Source: Brevipalpus yothersi (Eukaryota; Arthropoda; Arachnida; Trombidiformes; Tenuipalpidae). Taken from it: 64,000 nucleotides of DNA. Below are positions 13,055 to 22,942 of the stretch, piece after piece (position 1 is the first letter of the stretch; each line of letters opens with the position of its first letter). The stretch is taken from assembly GCA_003956705.1 (NCBI GenBank), contig QZCP01000061.1, positions 74,630 through 138,629 of the forward strand, written 5' to 3'. The notes under the pieces were generated by a model. It ran no database searches, was not told the origin of the DNA, and was given only the letters and a program-made list of their open reading frames with translations. A program made the position numbers and the translations under genes.

Positions 13055-13670
13055 CTAATCGATGATATCTTTTTCAATTTGAATATTTTTGGTTAAAGCA
13101 GTTAATCTTTCAATTTTTTCTCTCTCTTTTTGTCTTTTGACCTTCTTTTTGTGCTCTTCGCGCCACTTTTGTTCAGCCTCTTCATCATATTCCTCTTGAA
13201 TCTCGACGAACTCTTGCTGCTCAGATGCCAATTGTTTCTCAAATTTTAACCAATTTTCCATATTCTCTAGTTGTTGAGCGTATTGTTTCTTTTTATCCTC
13301 ACAAAATGATATGCGTCTCTCAATGATACCCATTGCCTGATGAACCGAACGTTCAACAAAATAATCACAGCCCAATAATACCATCACCTGATTGGTGTGA
13401 TCGATGGTTGCCGGACAGTAGGCTATCGGTGCTCGATTATCGCCCATACTGTGGCAAATTGGTGCCAATACTTGATGTCTACTTTTGAGAAGTAGCTCAT
13501 TTAAGGTACCCTTCAGACTCTCATATTCTTGAATTATCTTATTGTATTGAGCCAACACAATCTCACTGTGGTCGACACTCTGTAAACACAGAAAGAGAGT
13601 CCTAGAAACGACAATCCTCTAATCATTTATTTACACTTACTTTCTGGTGATAGTAGCTCAAATTATCCAT
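13055..13670 (-). CDS. URI1-like prefoldin-alpha subunit, short form
   Basis: Exons 13641-13670 (MDNLSYYHQK) and 13055-13579 give 184 aa. The ATG at 13670 is the first after an in-frame stop. The fold is a prefoldin-alpha coiled coil: an N-terminal helix, a central hairpin strand region with HTNQVMVLLGCDYFVERS and the following QAMGIIERRISFCEDKK, and a second long charged helix. The HTN-V-VLLG-x-x-F pattern with the following GIIERR is typical of URI (unconventional prefoldin RPB5 interactor), a scaffold for RNA polymerase assembly and R2TP work. Human URI1 has 535 aa; here the RPB5-binding and C-terminal parts are absent. UXT or another alpha prefoldin is the main alternative. The gene is divergent from HIBADH, with 283 bases between start codons. 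Confidence 0.65.
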
Positions 13671-13953
13671 CACGTTGCCATAAACTTTCAATCATCGAAA
13701 ATTAAGTAGATCAATCGTTCATTCCACCGATTGATGGTCGTTTTTGGTGCCTATTTTAATGTGAACATGTGAATATTCAAAGATTGAAACTAACAAAAAA
13801 TCAGCTGTTACTATCAGATACTTGATAAGATAATAAGATACCAAAAACGTTTCGTGAAACGTCCATGAAAGTCGAGATATTTTGTTTAATTTTACTTAAA
13901 ATTTTGGGTTTAATTGTAGTTTGTAGTTGATTTTAGTTTTAGAGAGATTAACA
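13671..13953. promoter_or_regulatory. Divergent promoter region, URI-like / HIBADH
   Basis: 283 bases separate the two outward-facing start codons, so the two genes share one promoter region. I see no clear TATA box for either gene, which suits housekeeping genes. The placement is inferred from gene geometry alone. Confidence 0.45.
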
Positions 13954-15025
13954 ATGTTTACATCTAGATTGATCACTCGTGCCATCCAGAGATCTACCGT
14001 AAATTGTGAGTGTAATTCTCGATCAATTGGATGGTATGAAAGGTATTTGAAGTTTATCGAGCTAATTTTTTTTTCTTTTTTTTTGAATGTTTAATCAATT
14101 AGTCACTCAAAAATGTGGTTCTCATGTTGGTTTTATCGGGATTGGTTTCATGGGAACACCAATGGCCACTCATTTGATGGAGAAAGGTAATTCGCTGGTT
14201 GTTTACGATATCAATAAGGCTGCTGTGGAAAGATTTAAGGCCAAAGGAGCCCAGGAAGCATCTTGTCCTGCTGAGATGGCCGAAAAATGTGATCGAATTT
14301 TCACCATGGTTCCCTCTGATCCTTATGTTATCGAAGTTTTCGGTGGAAAAGATGGCATCCTTTCCAAAGCTAAGAAAGGTTCCATTCTGATGGATTGTAG
14401 TACAGTACATCCGGAAACATCGAAAAAACTTTTCTCCATGTGCAGTGAGAAAGGTATTGGCTTCTTGGACACTCCAGTTGCTGGAGCTGTACCAGCAGCG
14501 AAAGCTGGTACACTCACTTTCATGGTCGGTGGATCAGGAGAACTGGTTAAGAAAGTTGAATCCTTACTATTATGCATGGGAAAACGTGTCGTACATTGTG
14601 GTGACATTGGTGCTGGTGCTGCGGCTAAGATTTGTAATAATATGATGCTGGCTATCTCGATGATCGGTACCAGTGAAACGCTCAATTTGGCCCAAAATCT
14701 TGGACTATCTGCCGAAATGATGACCGAAATTCTCAACATAAGCTCAGGACGAACATGGGTTTCCGAAATTTACAACCCAGTTCCGGGAATACTCGAGACT
14801 GCTCCATCATCGAAAAATTATGAGCCAGGATTCAAAGTCGAATTGTTGGCTAAAGATCTCGGTATATCACAATCTTGTGCCAATAAGACCGCTGCAATAA
14901 CTCCCATGGGCTCCCTGGCTTTCACCATCTACAAAACTATGGTCAATAATGGATATGGAGAGAAGGATTTCTCAGCTGCCTATCAATTCTTGCTCAAAAA
15001 AGGAACTGGTGGTATTAAAGTTTAA
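13954..15025 (+). CDS. HIBADH: 3-hydroxyisobutyrate dehydrogenase, mitochondrial
   Basis: NAD-dependent oxidation of 3-hydroxyisobutyrate to methylmalonate semialdehyde in valine breakdown, in the mitochondrial matrix. Exons 13954-14005 and 14103-15025 give 324 aa (human 336). The N-terminus MFTSRLITRAIQRSTVNF is Arg/Ser/Thr-rich without acidic residues, a typical matrix-targeting presequence, encoded almost entirely by the tiny first exon. The Rossmann motif GFIGIGFMG lies at residues 27-35, the substrate-binding segment DTPVAGAVPAAKAGTL follows, and the catalytic lysine is K193 in GAGAAAKICNN. The C-terminal helical domain ends GGIKV. All family hallmarks are intact. A variant AATTAAA lies near 15086-15092; no AATAAA follows closely. 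Confidence 0.97.
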
Positions 15026-15276
15026 TCGCTAAATGATGTTTTGATTACTACTTCCCCTTTTATTTGGCCATTATTGTTGAACCGGAATTAAACGCAAAGA
15101 ATTTTTCATAATTGAAATCTCCACCGAAGATTCACGTGATAAAGATGAAATATGATCGAACGGATTAATTAGTTGATTAATCTTGGCTAGAGACCAAACC
15201 GCTTGAGATAAACAAAGGAAGAAGTATTATTTAGGAAATCATATTCTTAATGTTTATGAAGTTATTTAATCAATTA

Positions 15277-15969
15277 TCACAGTTTGACTAGCTTTTGAAT
15301 TTCACTAGGACTAATGGCCAGAACTACCACATTGCTTGTTGAAGAAGGTGGTGATGGTGTCTTTGGCTCAAGATAATTTTGATTCTCCATTAGTCTTTTG
15401 AGAACCTTGTCTTTTCCTCTCTTTAATTTCTCGATTTGACCAACTTTTTGTGTTAAAGACCAGGTAAAATACATGTCAATTGGTTTCCACACAAGGAACG
15501 CTCTAGAAACGCGAGAAAAATGAGAAGATAAGAGAAAATCGAGGTAAACGAACTCTTCGAATTATCTGATAAACTGATTAGGCTTTAAAACAATTCGAGG
15601 TCGAAAAAAGAGCATTTCAACTCACATGAGAGGAGTGAGAATCATTGGAAGGCTTCGGAATAATTTATCCCAAATAGTTGAGTCCTCTGGTACATAATAC
15701 AAATAAATTGTTGAGCAAATAAAAATGAGTCCAAAAATCAAGAGGATCCATAGCAATACTTTTCTCTTGAGCCTAATAACGCTATCTTTTTCTTCCTCCA
15801 ATTTTTCTATTCCATTGTCGATCTCTTCCAGCTTGTCACTCTTCGATTTTGTGGTCTGAACGGAAAAAGGATCGTGAAAGTTGGAATTTTCAACTATTTT
15901 CGGCCACAAGAACGTAAACATGATATCAAATCAAAATGTTACACAAACCTTGGCACCAAAAAGTCCCAT
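15277..15969 (-). CDS. Lunapark-like ER junction protein lacking the zinc ribbon
   Basis: Exons 15949-15969 (MGLFGAK), 15626-15855 and 15277-15502 join in phase to 158 aa. The layout is that of Lunapark, which stabilises three-way ER tubule junctions: a glycine at position 2 (human Lunapark is N-myristoylated), a coiled coil (KSDKLEEIDNGIEKLEEEKD), TM1 (VLLWILLIFGLIFICSTIYL), a short loop with YYVPEDS, TM2 through LPMILTPLIAFLVWKPIDMY, then a second charged coil. Human Lunapark continues for over 200 aa with a cysteine zinc ribbon; here the frame stops soon after a Pro/Ser segment (EPKTPSPPSSTS). I find no further exon before HIBADH, whose stop is 251 bases away on the opposite strand. Confidence 0.8.
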
Positions 15970-16470
15970 GCTTTGGCCAGGAAGATGAGAGGATGAGATG
16001 ACGACAACTTGTGGAACAATCACAACTTTAGGAGGAAACTCATCAAAATAACGGTGATCGATGAGTTTATTGACTTCACAAGAATTGTCACTTCCAAAAT
16101 GTCTTTCTAATCAGAACATGAGGAATGGTAAGTAAAAAAAATTCACCAAAACAAGCGATAAAATTTTGTTGAAGCAAACTTTAACAACCCCATAAAAAAC
16201 ATGAGCCCAGAGAGACTATCGCTTTCTCTCTCTCGCTCTTATCCCGAGACTCACACACATACAAACAGTATAGTTTGGTTATTCACTCGATTCCTTCATC
16301 ATCATTCACTCTCAGTCGGTGGCGATTAGGTTTGAAGGTTATTTCTTCTTACGGCATGTGTAAGCACTCTCGAGGTAAGAAAAGAGAAGAGAAGAAAGCA
16401 TTTTCTACCATTTCTTGATTGATTCAAAAGAGTTGTAAGATTGAATCCGTCCACAACTAATAATCAAGGC

Positions 16471-16481
16471 TCGAAAGAGAA

Positions 16482-16519
<38 letters not shown>
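16471..16519. repeat. Impure (GA)n microsatellite
   Basis: AG-rich tract with AAAG interruptions, ending in a pure run of about 10 GA units. Confidence 0.9.
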
Positions 16520-17838
16520 CTTCTTGTTTTGGGACTCAACAGTAACAATTTTTAGAGAAGAGGAGTTAAACACAGTACCATGGCTGTGAAGTGTTAACCA
16601 AGTTTTATGGGTAGTGAATTGGAAAGAATTAAACCAGTCTGAAGAAAAAAATGCATCAAAAGTCTTGCTTTCAGCTATGGAAATGCGAAAATATTTGAGC
16701 TCTCATGTCATCATGAAAGCACCATAGGAGCTGGAAATTTTCTCAACAATTTCTCATTTTTTTGAAAGAATTTCCAATGATTCTATTTAATTAATTAATG
16801 ATTGAGATACGGAGAAAAAACGATGTTGTACAGCTTGATGTAGGGGAAAAATTTTTTATCGCAGGCAATTTTAGGGTGTGAGATGTATAAGAATTTTGGA
16901 GCTTCACCTTGATGACGCTCAGATATGAATTATTCAGAGAAAAAGAAACGTATGGAATTTATTTTGTCCGCATGATTCAGAATGAGCAAATGTGGGGGGA
17001 GGGAGGGGATTTTTTGTTTCTTCAGAATTGATTCATTTTCAATACACTAGAATCAGAGATAGAATGCTGGAATTGGTGCCGAAAATTCTTGGAGGTCTCC
17101 TAATCAAATTAAGATCAGTCGCAATTCAAATCAATGGACATGCAGTCATTCTATTGAGTCGCAAACCATCTTGAAAAGGGCTTGGCAGTTGTTGAAGAGG
17201 AAAAAGTTGGAGAAGAAGAGGATGGAAACACAGAGGGAAGTCAAGCTAATTGGTCTTCAAAGCAATAGAAAAAGGTCGAGTAAAAAAATCATTCAAATGA
17301 ACGAGGTCACATAGGTGGTGGACCTCACAAAAGTTGGTGAATTTTTATGATCTCTCCAATGGATAAGTGAGGACAACTTTTTTTCTTCCTTCCTAAAAGT
17401 CCAGTAGCCCAGAAGAGCGGTCAATCTTTCTCTCTCACCCAACCGACACTGGTAGTAGTGGTAGTAGTGGGACAAACGGTAGTGAGATGGCTTGTGAGAT
17501 GTCCACTCATGACTCTGATATGGCCTTAAGTACGATGGGCCACTTTTTTGACAGAAGAGTTGCCCGCGGCAGCCATTGAGTTTTCAAGTCGTTTTCGAGG
17601 TCTTGTATATATTGATGACTTGACGGACCGTAGAGGAAGAAGCCCGATCGAAAGATCACTGTCCACCCTCTCAAGCCCTCCCCCTTAGTCTCCTCAGGAC
17701 AGATACACACCCTCATCGTAAGCAGTGACAAGTTCAGGGATTGACAACCTAATGAATCAATAAGAAACTCTTGGTGGTCCAGTTGATGGTATGGTTTTCG
17801 GGCTCAAGTGAGACCAGAATTCGATTCCTTTAGAATCA

Positions 17839-17841
<3 letters not shown>

Positions 17842-17922
<81 letters not shown>
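17842..17922. repeat. Long pure (AG)n microsatellite
   Basis: About 40 uninterrupted units, 73 bases upstream of the ATG of the odd-skipped gene, so it may lie in its 5' UTR or core promoter region. Confidence 0.95.
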
Positions 17923-17926
<4 letters not shown>

Positions 17927-17994
17927 AAGGCTATGGACATGAGAGTTGAGACAAAAAAAATCAGCAGAACGTTCAGTTTGTTTAACCTTTGACC

Positions 17995-18789
17995 ATGTAT
18001 TCGTATAAGCCATGTTCGAATTGTAATTTTTCGGAAATTCTCACGCCTCATGCAGCATGTGAATCGAAAATTTCATATCCTGTGTCTTTTCCATTGCTGT
18101 ATGATTATTCGAGATATATTCTTCTATTGAAACACTGTTCCCTCTCTGGCACACCGAACTCGTCTAATGACTCTTCTTCTCTGTGTACAATTGATGCAAA
18201 AAATGATTCAAAAGCCCTCACCATTAACCATTGTGATAATCTTCATGGAAAAGATTTCAATTTCGCTCGTCTAGCTGAATCCATTTCGAACGATCATCAA
18301 GAAAAATTAGTGACTCCTTTCACGAGTATTCCACCAACCACTAAGACCAACATCACGATAACGAAATGGTCCAAAGTTCAAGATGTGACAGCAAGCAGGA
18401 AAAGTAAGGCAAGTTCTGAAAGATTGATAGAAATTGCTTCCGATAACTGTAAATCGAAAGAGGCTAAGTGTACAAGAGCTAAACGAGAATTTACTTGCCG
18501 TTTTTGTCATCGACATTTCACAAAATCTTACAATTTAATGATCCACGAAAGAACTCACACTGATGAGCGTCCATACTCGTGTGATTTGTGTCAGAAAGCA
18601 TTTCGTCGAAGAGATCATCTACGTGATCACAAGTGAGTAAATTTAAATCTTTTTAATCACTTACAAGAGCTGCTTGGACAGAGAGAAAAAGAGGAAGACA
18701 CGATAAGCTCCAAGTACAATCCAGTGGCAAAACCTTGAGGCACAAAAAAAACTGAAGGTTGTTTTAGATCATAAATAGAAAGATTGAGA

Positions 18790-18876
<87 letters not shown>

Positions 18877-19433
18877 NNNNNNNNNNNNNNNNNNNNNNNN
18901 NNNNNNNNNNNNNNNNNNNNNNNNNNNNNNNNNNNNNNNNNNNNNNNNNNNNNNNNNNNNNNNNNNNNNNNNNNNNNNNNNNNNNNNNNNNNNNNNNNNN
19001 NNNNNNNNNNNNNNNNNNNNNNNNNNNNNNNNNNNNNNNNNNNNNNNNNNNNNNNNNNNNNNNNNNNNNNNNNNNNNNNNNNNNNNNNNNNNNNNNNNNN
19101 NNNNNNNNNNNNNNNNNNNNNNNNNNNNNNNNNNNNNNNNNNNNNNNNNNNNNNNNNNNNNNNNNNNNNNNNNNNNNNNNNNNNNNNNNNNNNNNNNNNN
19201 NNNNNNNNNNNNNNNNNNNNNNNNNNNNNNNNNNNNNNNNNNNNNNNNNNNNNNNNNNNNNNNNNNNNNNNNNNNNNNNNNNNNNNNNNNNNNNNNNNNN
19301 NNNNNNNNNNNNNNNNNNNNNNNNNNNNNNNNNNNNNNNNNNNNNNNNNNNNNNNNNNNNNNNNNNNNNNNNNNNNNNNNNNNNNNNNNNNNNNNNNNNN
19401 NNNNNNNNNNNNNNNNNNNNNNNNNNNNNNNNN

Positions 19434-19481
<48 letters not shown>

Positions 19482-19700
19482 ATATTTCGAGAAATTTTCC
19501 TCCTCATTGCCTGCTGAAAAAATTAATGACGATTGTGATGATGAAATTATTTATCCTACACAAAACACAGGTATATTCATCTGAAAGAGAGGCCATTCAA
19601 ATGTGGGATATGTGGTAAAGGATTTTGTCAGAATCGTGTTTTAAGGGCCCATTTGGTGACACACACTTCGGTTAATGATCTGAAAAACTGTCTTGGATGA
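17995..19700 (+). CDS. Odd-skipped family C2H2 zinc-finger transcription factor (OSR type)
   Basis: Exons 17995-18632 and 19571-19700 join in phase (AA|G) to 255 aa. The N-terminal 160 residues are Ser/Thr-rich with no recognised domain. Three C2H2 fingers follow at residues 166-188, 194-216 and 222-244, with the family sequences KSYNLMIHERTHTDERPYSC, FRRRDHLRDHKYIH and CGKGFCQNRVLRAH. Finger order and linkers match Odd/Bob/Sob/Bowl and vertebrate OSR1, which act in segmentation, leg joints and gut or kidney patterning. The intron splits finger 2 just before KYIH. OSR1 also has three fingers; insect members have four or more. The protein ends 11 residues after finger 3. The intron contains an assembly gap, so an extra exon hidden there cannot be excluded, though the reading frame is complete without one. 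Confidence 0.92.
18793..19480. repeat. (GA)n microsatellite interrupted by an assembly gap
   Basis: (GA)n runs from 18793 to 18876, then 557 N bases (18877-19433), then (GA)n again to 19480. The same repeat on both sides suggests the gap is a collapsed or unsequenced microsatellite inside the intron of the odd-skipped gene. The true length is unknown. Confidence 0.9.
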
Positions 19701-19790
19701 AGAATAGGAAGACATGTCATAAAAATTTTCTCAGTTATCAATTCTACCATGACATATTGTATCTGAAGATGAGGAAGTTGTAAGTCTTTA

Positions 19791-19796
19791 AATAAA
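19791..19796 (+). terminator. Poly(A) signal for the odd-skipped gene
   Basis: AATAAA 91 bases after the stop codon. The rest of 19701-20191 shows nothing recognisable. Confidence 0.6.
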
Positions 19797-20191
19797 ACAA
19801 TCACGTGCGTGTCTCATATCGGTGATTAAGATGACAAGTAAAGGTATGCTTATTTGCACGGTTTTTTGAGCTCAAAAATCTGTTCCCGATTTCTCTGAAC
19901 TTTCGTTTAGTTCTCGCTCGCCATACTGAAACATACCTGAACTGCCATCATAACTGTACATGATCGAAGTAACGCACAAATTATTCCAAATTCTTGGACT
20001 CCTGGAGATAGCCTTTTTAATATAATATAATTGGTAGCAAATGAATTGTATAGTTGATAGATCTTGGAATCTTTGAGTTAATAGATGTTATCGTTTGATT
20101 CTATCATAATCGATAGAGCTTTAGTAAAACAAACAAACAATATTTTAGGAAAAAAAGGTGACGATGGAAAACCCTCTTCATCTTTGCATAA

Positions 20192-20769
20192 TCAACAAAT
20201 AACACAGAAAGATTTTTCTTCCCCTTTGAAGTCTTTTTTCTTATCTTCTCGCTGAACTTTATCATCATCATGCAGTTCGCCGATCTTGTATTTCTCCATC
20301 AGCTGTCGAGCATCAGTGGAATGGCCAACATCTTCAAAATCTTCAGTACCATCACCACCAGCGATTTCAAGCAAAACTTCCTCTCCTCCAGGATGCTAGT
20401 GGTTGAATGAATGGCGGATGGAAAAATAGGTATAATAATGATAATGATAAATTTTTAGTCAGCTGAAATCGGATGGAAAGTTTCGAGCACATTCGAGAAG
20501 CTAAGCTTGCTTAAAATCATCATCATGATGAGAAGTTGAAAATTATGAATGAATCAAAATCAAACTTAAACATCTATAGCCATAAATTATCCATCCATAC
20601 AGGACATATGTTCAGTATATCTCACCTCATCCAAGAAAGGAGACACATCATAGACCATATTATTGATTATAAGCCATGTTGATGATCGCTCATTATGCAA
20701 TGCAACCTCCGATTTTCGATATATTTTGACTTCTTGTGTATTGGATGGGGTGTCTCCAGTATCAGACAT
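20192..20769 (-). CDS. Cytochrome b5 with a C-terminal CaaX box instead of a membrane anchor
   Basis: Exons 20626-20769 and 20192-20395 give 115 aa. Electron carrier for desaturases, cytochrome P450s and related ER enzymes. The heme-binding core is intact: WLIINNMVYDVSPFLDEHPG, with axial histidines H49 (HPGGEE) and H73 (DVGHSTDAR), and the closing IGELHDDD. Family microsomal forms are about 134 aa and end in a hydrophobic tail anchor. Here the core is followed by a charged linker (KVQREDKKKDFKGEEKSF) and the stop codon directly follows CVIC, a Cys-aliphatic-aliphatic-X box of the farnesyl type. I see no downstream exon with a hydrophobic segment before the odd-skipped gene. An alternative tail exon remains possible. 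Confidence 0.95.
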
Positions 20770-20830
20770 GATGAACAGATATGATAATAGATGACAATAT
20801 ATTTAAGCAATATAACAAACTAAATACAAC

Positions 20831-20839
20831 TATATATAT
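20831..20839 (-). promoter_or_regulatory. TATA-like element upstream of cytochrome b5
   Basis: TATATATA on the minus strand, 62 bases before the start codon. The surrounding region is itself TA-rich, so this is tentative. Confidence 0.35.
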
Positions 20840-21535
20840 CTATGTATATGTATATCTAGAAGGAAAAGAAAAGACAAATTAATTGATCAGTACGACAATG
20901 AATCATACACACATCAGCCCAACACAAACTCACAATTCAAATCGATGATCAATACCACTCACAATAGCCAAGTTCTACAGGTAGCAATATCACCAAACTT
21001 ATCAATCAAAACCTACACATTCACAATACATTCACACATTCACAATTTAATTGACTATCAGCTATCAACTAATCGGTTGGGAAAAAAAATTGGTACCAAA
21101 CTGAACTATTCATTCAAGTGTAGATAAAACTGATAGGATACAAAAAAGAAAGGCTCACAATCATTGAGAGGCTCACGTAAACAAGTTTTTGGTTGGTTAA
21201 ACAGTTTCCTGATGGGGATGATCGAAATGATCCCGGGAAATATAATTTTTTTTCGGTTGGCAACAATTTAATTTAATTCAGTTCCCACTAGAAAAGGGGA
21301 AATATTTTCCGAGAGGACAATTTTTGAGCACTTGGGTAAGATATATTGAATGGAATAAAATTGAGAAATAATTTTGCAGGTAATTAGCATTTATTTTTCC
21401 ATAATTTTTCGAAATTTATGGAAAAATGAAGTTTTTACACGGTGAGAAGTTCGAATTTCATACATCTGATAGTTTGAAGTTATAAGTTTCGAAATGAGAA
21501 TGTTAAAATTTTTTGTTCGATATGAATGAGTAAGA
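20840..21535. other. Intergenic region
   Basis: AT-rich, with CA-containing stretches near 20900-21050. No gene or repeat family recognised. Confidence 0.55.
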
Positions 21536-22252
21536 TTAGTAGAGGCTATTGAGAATTGCTTTCAGAAAACGAGTTAAAATTGCTTCATTTTCACGATTAT
21601 CGGAAGGAACAGGATTTGGTGTTACTGAGAGAGGAGATGTCCATGGAAAATTTTCGGGCCACACTTGACTGGTTAGTAGAGCTTGATTGGTCATCATATT
21701 GGTGGTGTCGAGTGGTAATGGAACTTGAGAACGTACACCACCAGCGAGTGGATTAGAATTCCATCCCATCATAGCTGTGGCCAATTGCTGTTGTGATAAC
21801 AACTCTTCTGGACTCTTTTTGTTTCGACCAAACACACGAGCAATCATTCGAGATATGTAGCTGGTGTTCGCTGGCGAATCACGGGTAAGTTTATTTGTTT
21901 TCAAGATCTCATTTTGATTCTTGACCATTTTGACACGAAGTGAAAGGTCTCCTATCGGATCATGATTAAGCTTTCGAACTGTTTCCACACCTTTGGTAGG
22001 ATCAAAAACTACAGACTTTTTCGAAGTTGTAACAGAGCCTCGAGCTGTCATAGAAGTTTGGACTGAAGAGCGATCGGTCAATGAGGCTGATGGCGATGAA
22101 GGTGACGATTTTTCATCAGATTCACTACCTCCTGCTGCAGGTATGAAGGTGTACTCAACCAAATGTGGACTTGGACGAGCTGGATGACAATCAGAGGATT
22201 TGAGGGCCGCAGCTATCAGGAACAGAACAGAGAAAATGGTAGAATTCATCAT
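21536..22252 (-). CDS. Unrecognised secreted protein
   Basis: Single-exon frame of 238 aa from the first of two adjacent ATGs. It opens with a signal peptide (MMNSTIFSVLFLIAAALKSS). The mature part is Ser/Thr/Pro-rich (residues about 40-90) and has one possible N-glycosylation site (NTS). A basic segment FGRNKK gives a Gly-Arg amidation-like and dibasic processing site near residue 145. A Gln/Met/Trp/Pro-rich part follows, ending TRFLKAILNSLY. No cysteines remain in the mature protein. I do not recognise the family. A TATA box with an initiator at the right spacing supports this as a real gene. It could be a neuropeptide precursor or a short-lived secreted polypeptide; neither is shown. Confidence 0.65.
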   Translation of the reverse strand: MMNSTIFSVLFLIAAALKSSDCHPARPSPHLVEYTFIPAAGGSESDEKSSPSSPSASLTDRSSVQTSMTARGSVTTSKKSVVFDPTKGVETVRKLNHDPIGDLSLRVKMVKNQNEILKTNKLTRDSPANTSYISRMIARVFGRNKKSPEELLSQQQLATAMMGWNSNPLAGGVRSQVPLPLDTTNMMTNQALLTSQVWPENFPWTSPLSVTPNPVPSDNRENEAILTRFLKAILNSLY

Positions 22253-22324
22253 GAGTACAAAATTAATTCGATGTTGAAAAGGTTGATTGAACTTGCTTAC
22301 TAGATCACTGAAACTCAACTAACT

Positions 22325-22356
22325 ATCTGAGCACGAGTTAAACCCTCATATATATA
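22325..22356 (-). promoter_or_regulatory. TATA box plus initiator for the secreted-protein gene
   Basis: On the minus strand TATATATA (22356-22349) is followed about 26 bases later by TCAGAT (22330-22325), an arthropod-type initiator. Both lie 73-104 bases upstream of the ATG. This is the clearest core promoter in the window. Confidence 0.6.
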
Positions 22357-22942
22357 CCAAAATGGGTCAGTGACCATGAATTCTCGAAACTTTAGGCTAG
22401 AAACAGCCCAAAAATTAACAAAAGCGCTCTAAAAATCTGCTCAAGGCAACTTCAGTAAGATTTGTAGGCAATGGAGCTAATACCAAGAAAAAATCTTCCC
22501 ACCACAGGGCAAGCAAAATACCCAACATTTTTCGGTTGTGACATTGGCCAATAGGACCAGTGTGAAGTCAATTGACGTTGATTTGCCACTTTAAGTACTA
22601 AAAGAGATCAATAATAATAAAAATAATCCATTTTCGTCATCGAATTAAATAATTATCTTTCCAGCGATGACGCTGGACCCAGTCAATCACAAAATTCTAT
22701 CCACAAATTTCTCTTTTTTTCATCATTATCATTTTCATCATTTTCATCATTGGATTCCCAGAAATCAATTTAAATCAAAAATTAAATTAAAATTAATCAA
22801 TTTTAACACAATTTTCAGTGCCATCTGTTGCATCAATTTCATCAGGTTTTATTTTGCTTACTTTTTGATTCTTTGTTGTCAGCCACTTAATCGATCTGTT
22901 AAACGCTATAATTTATGTTTGTATTTTAGCTATCGAATTAAA
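22357..22942. other. Divergent intergenic region, secreted protein / caspase
   Basis: Contains the promoters of both genes and the caspase 5' UTR. Simple CAT/TTTCAT runs lie near 22717-22755. Nothing else recognised. Confidence 0.5.

Larger units (their letters stand above)
15970..17994. other. Lunapark-odd-skipped intergenic region
   Basis: No recognisable gene. It includes impure (GA)n at 16471-16519 and a long (AG)n at 17842-17922, plus short open frames without similarity that I recognise. The promoter of the odd-skipped gene should lie in the right part. Confidence 0.6.

Noticed and set aside
14099..14739. Antisense frames opposite HIBADH
   Set aside because: Shadows of a clear enzyme gene on the plus strand.
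18764..19584. Long open frames across the N gap
   Set aside because: They consist of translated (GA)n and unknown bases; no coding evidence.
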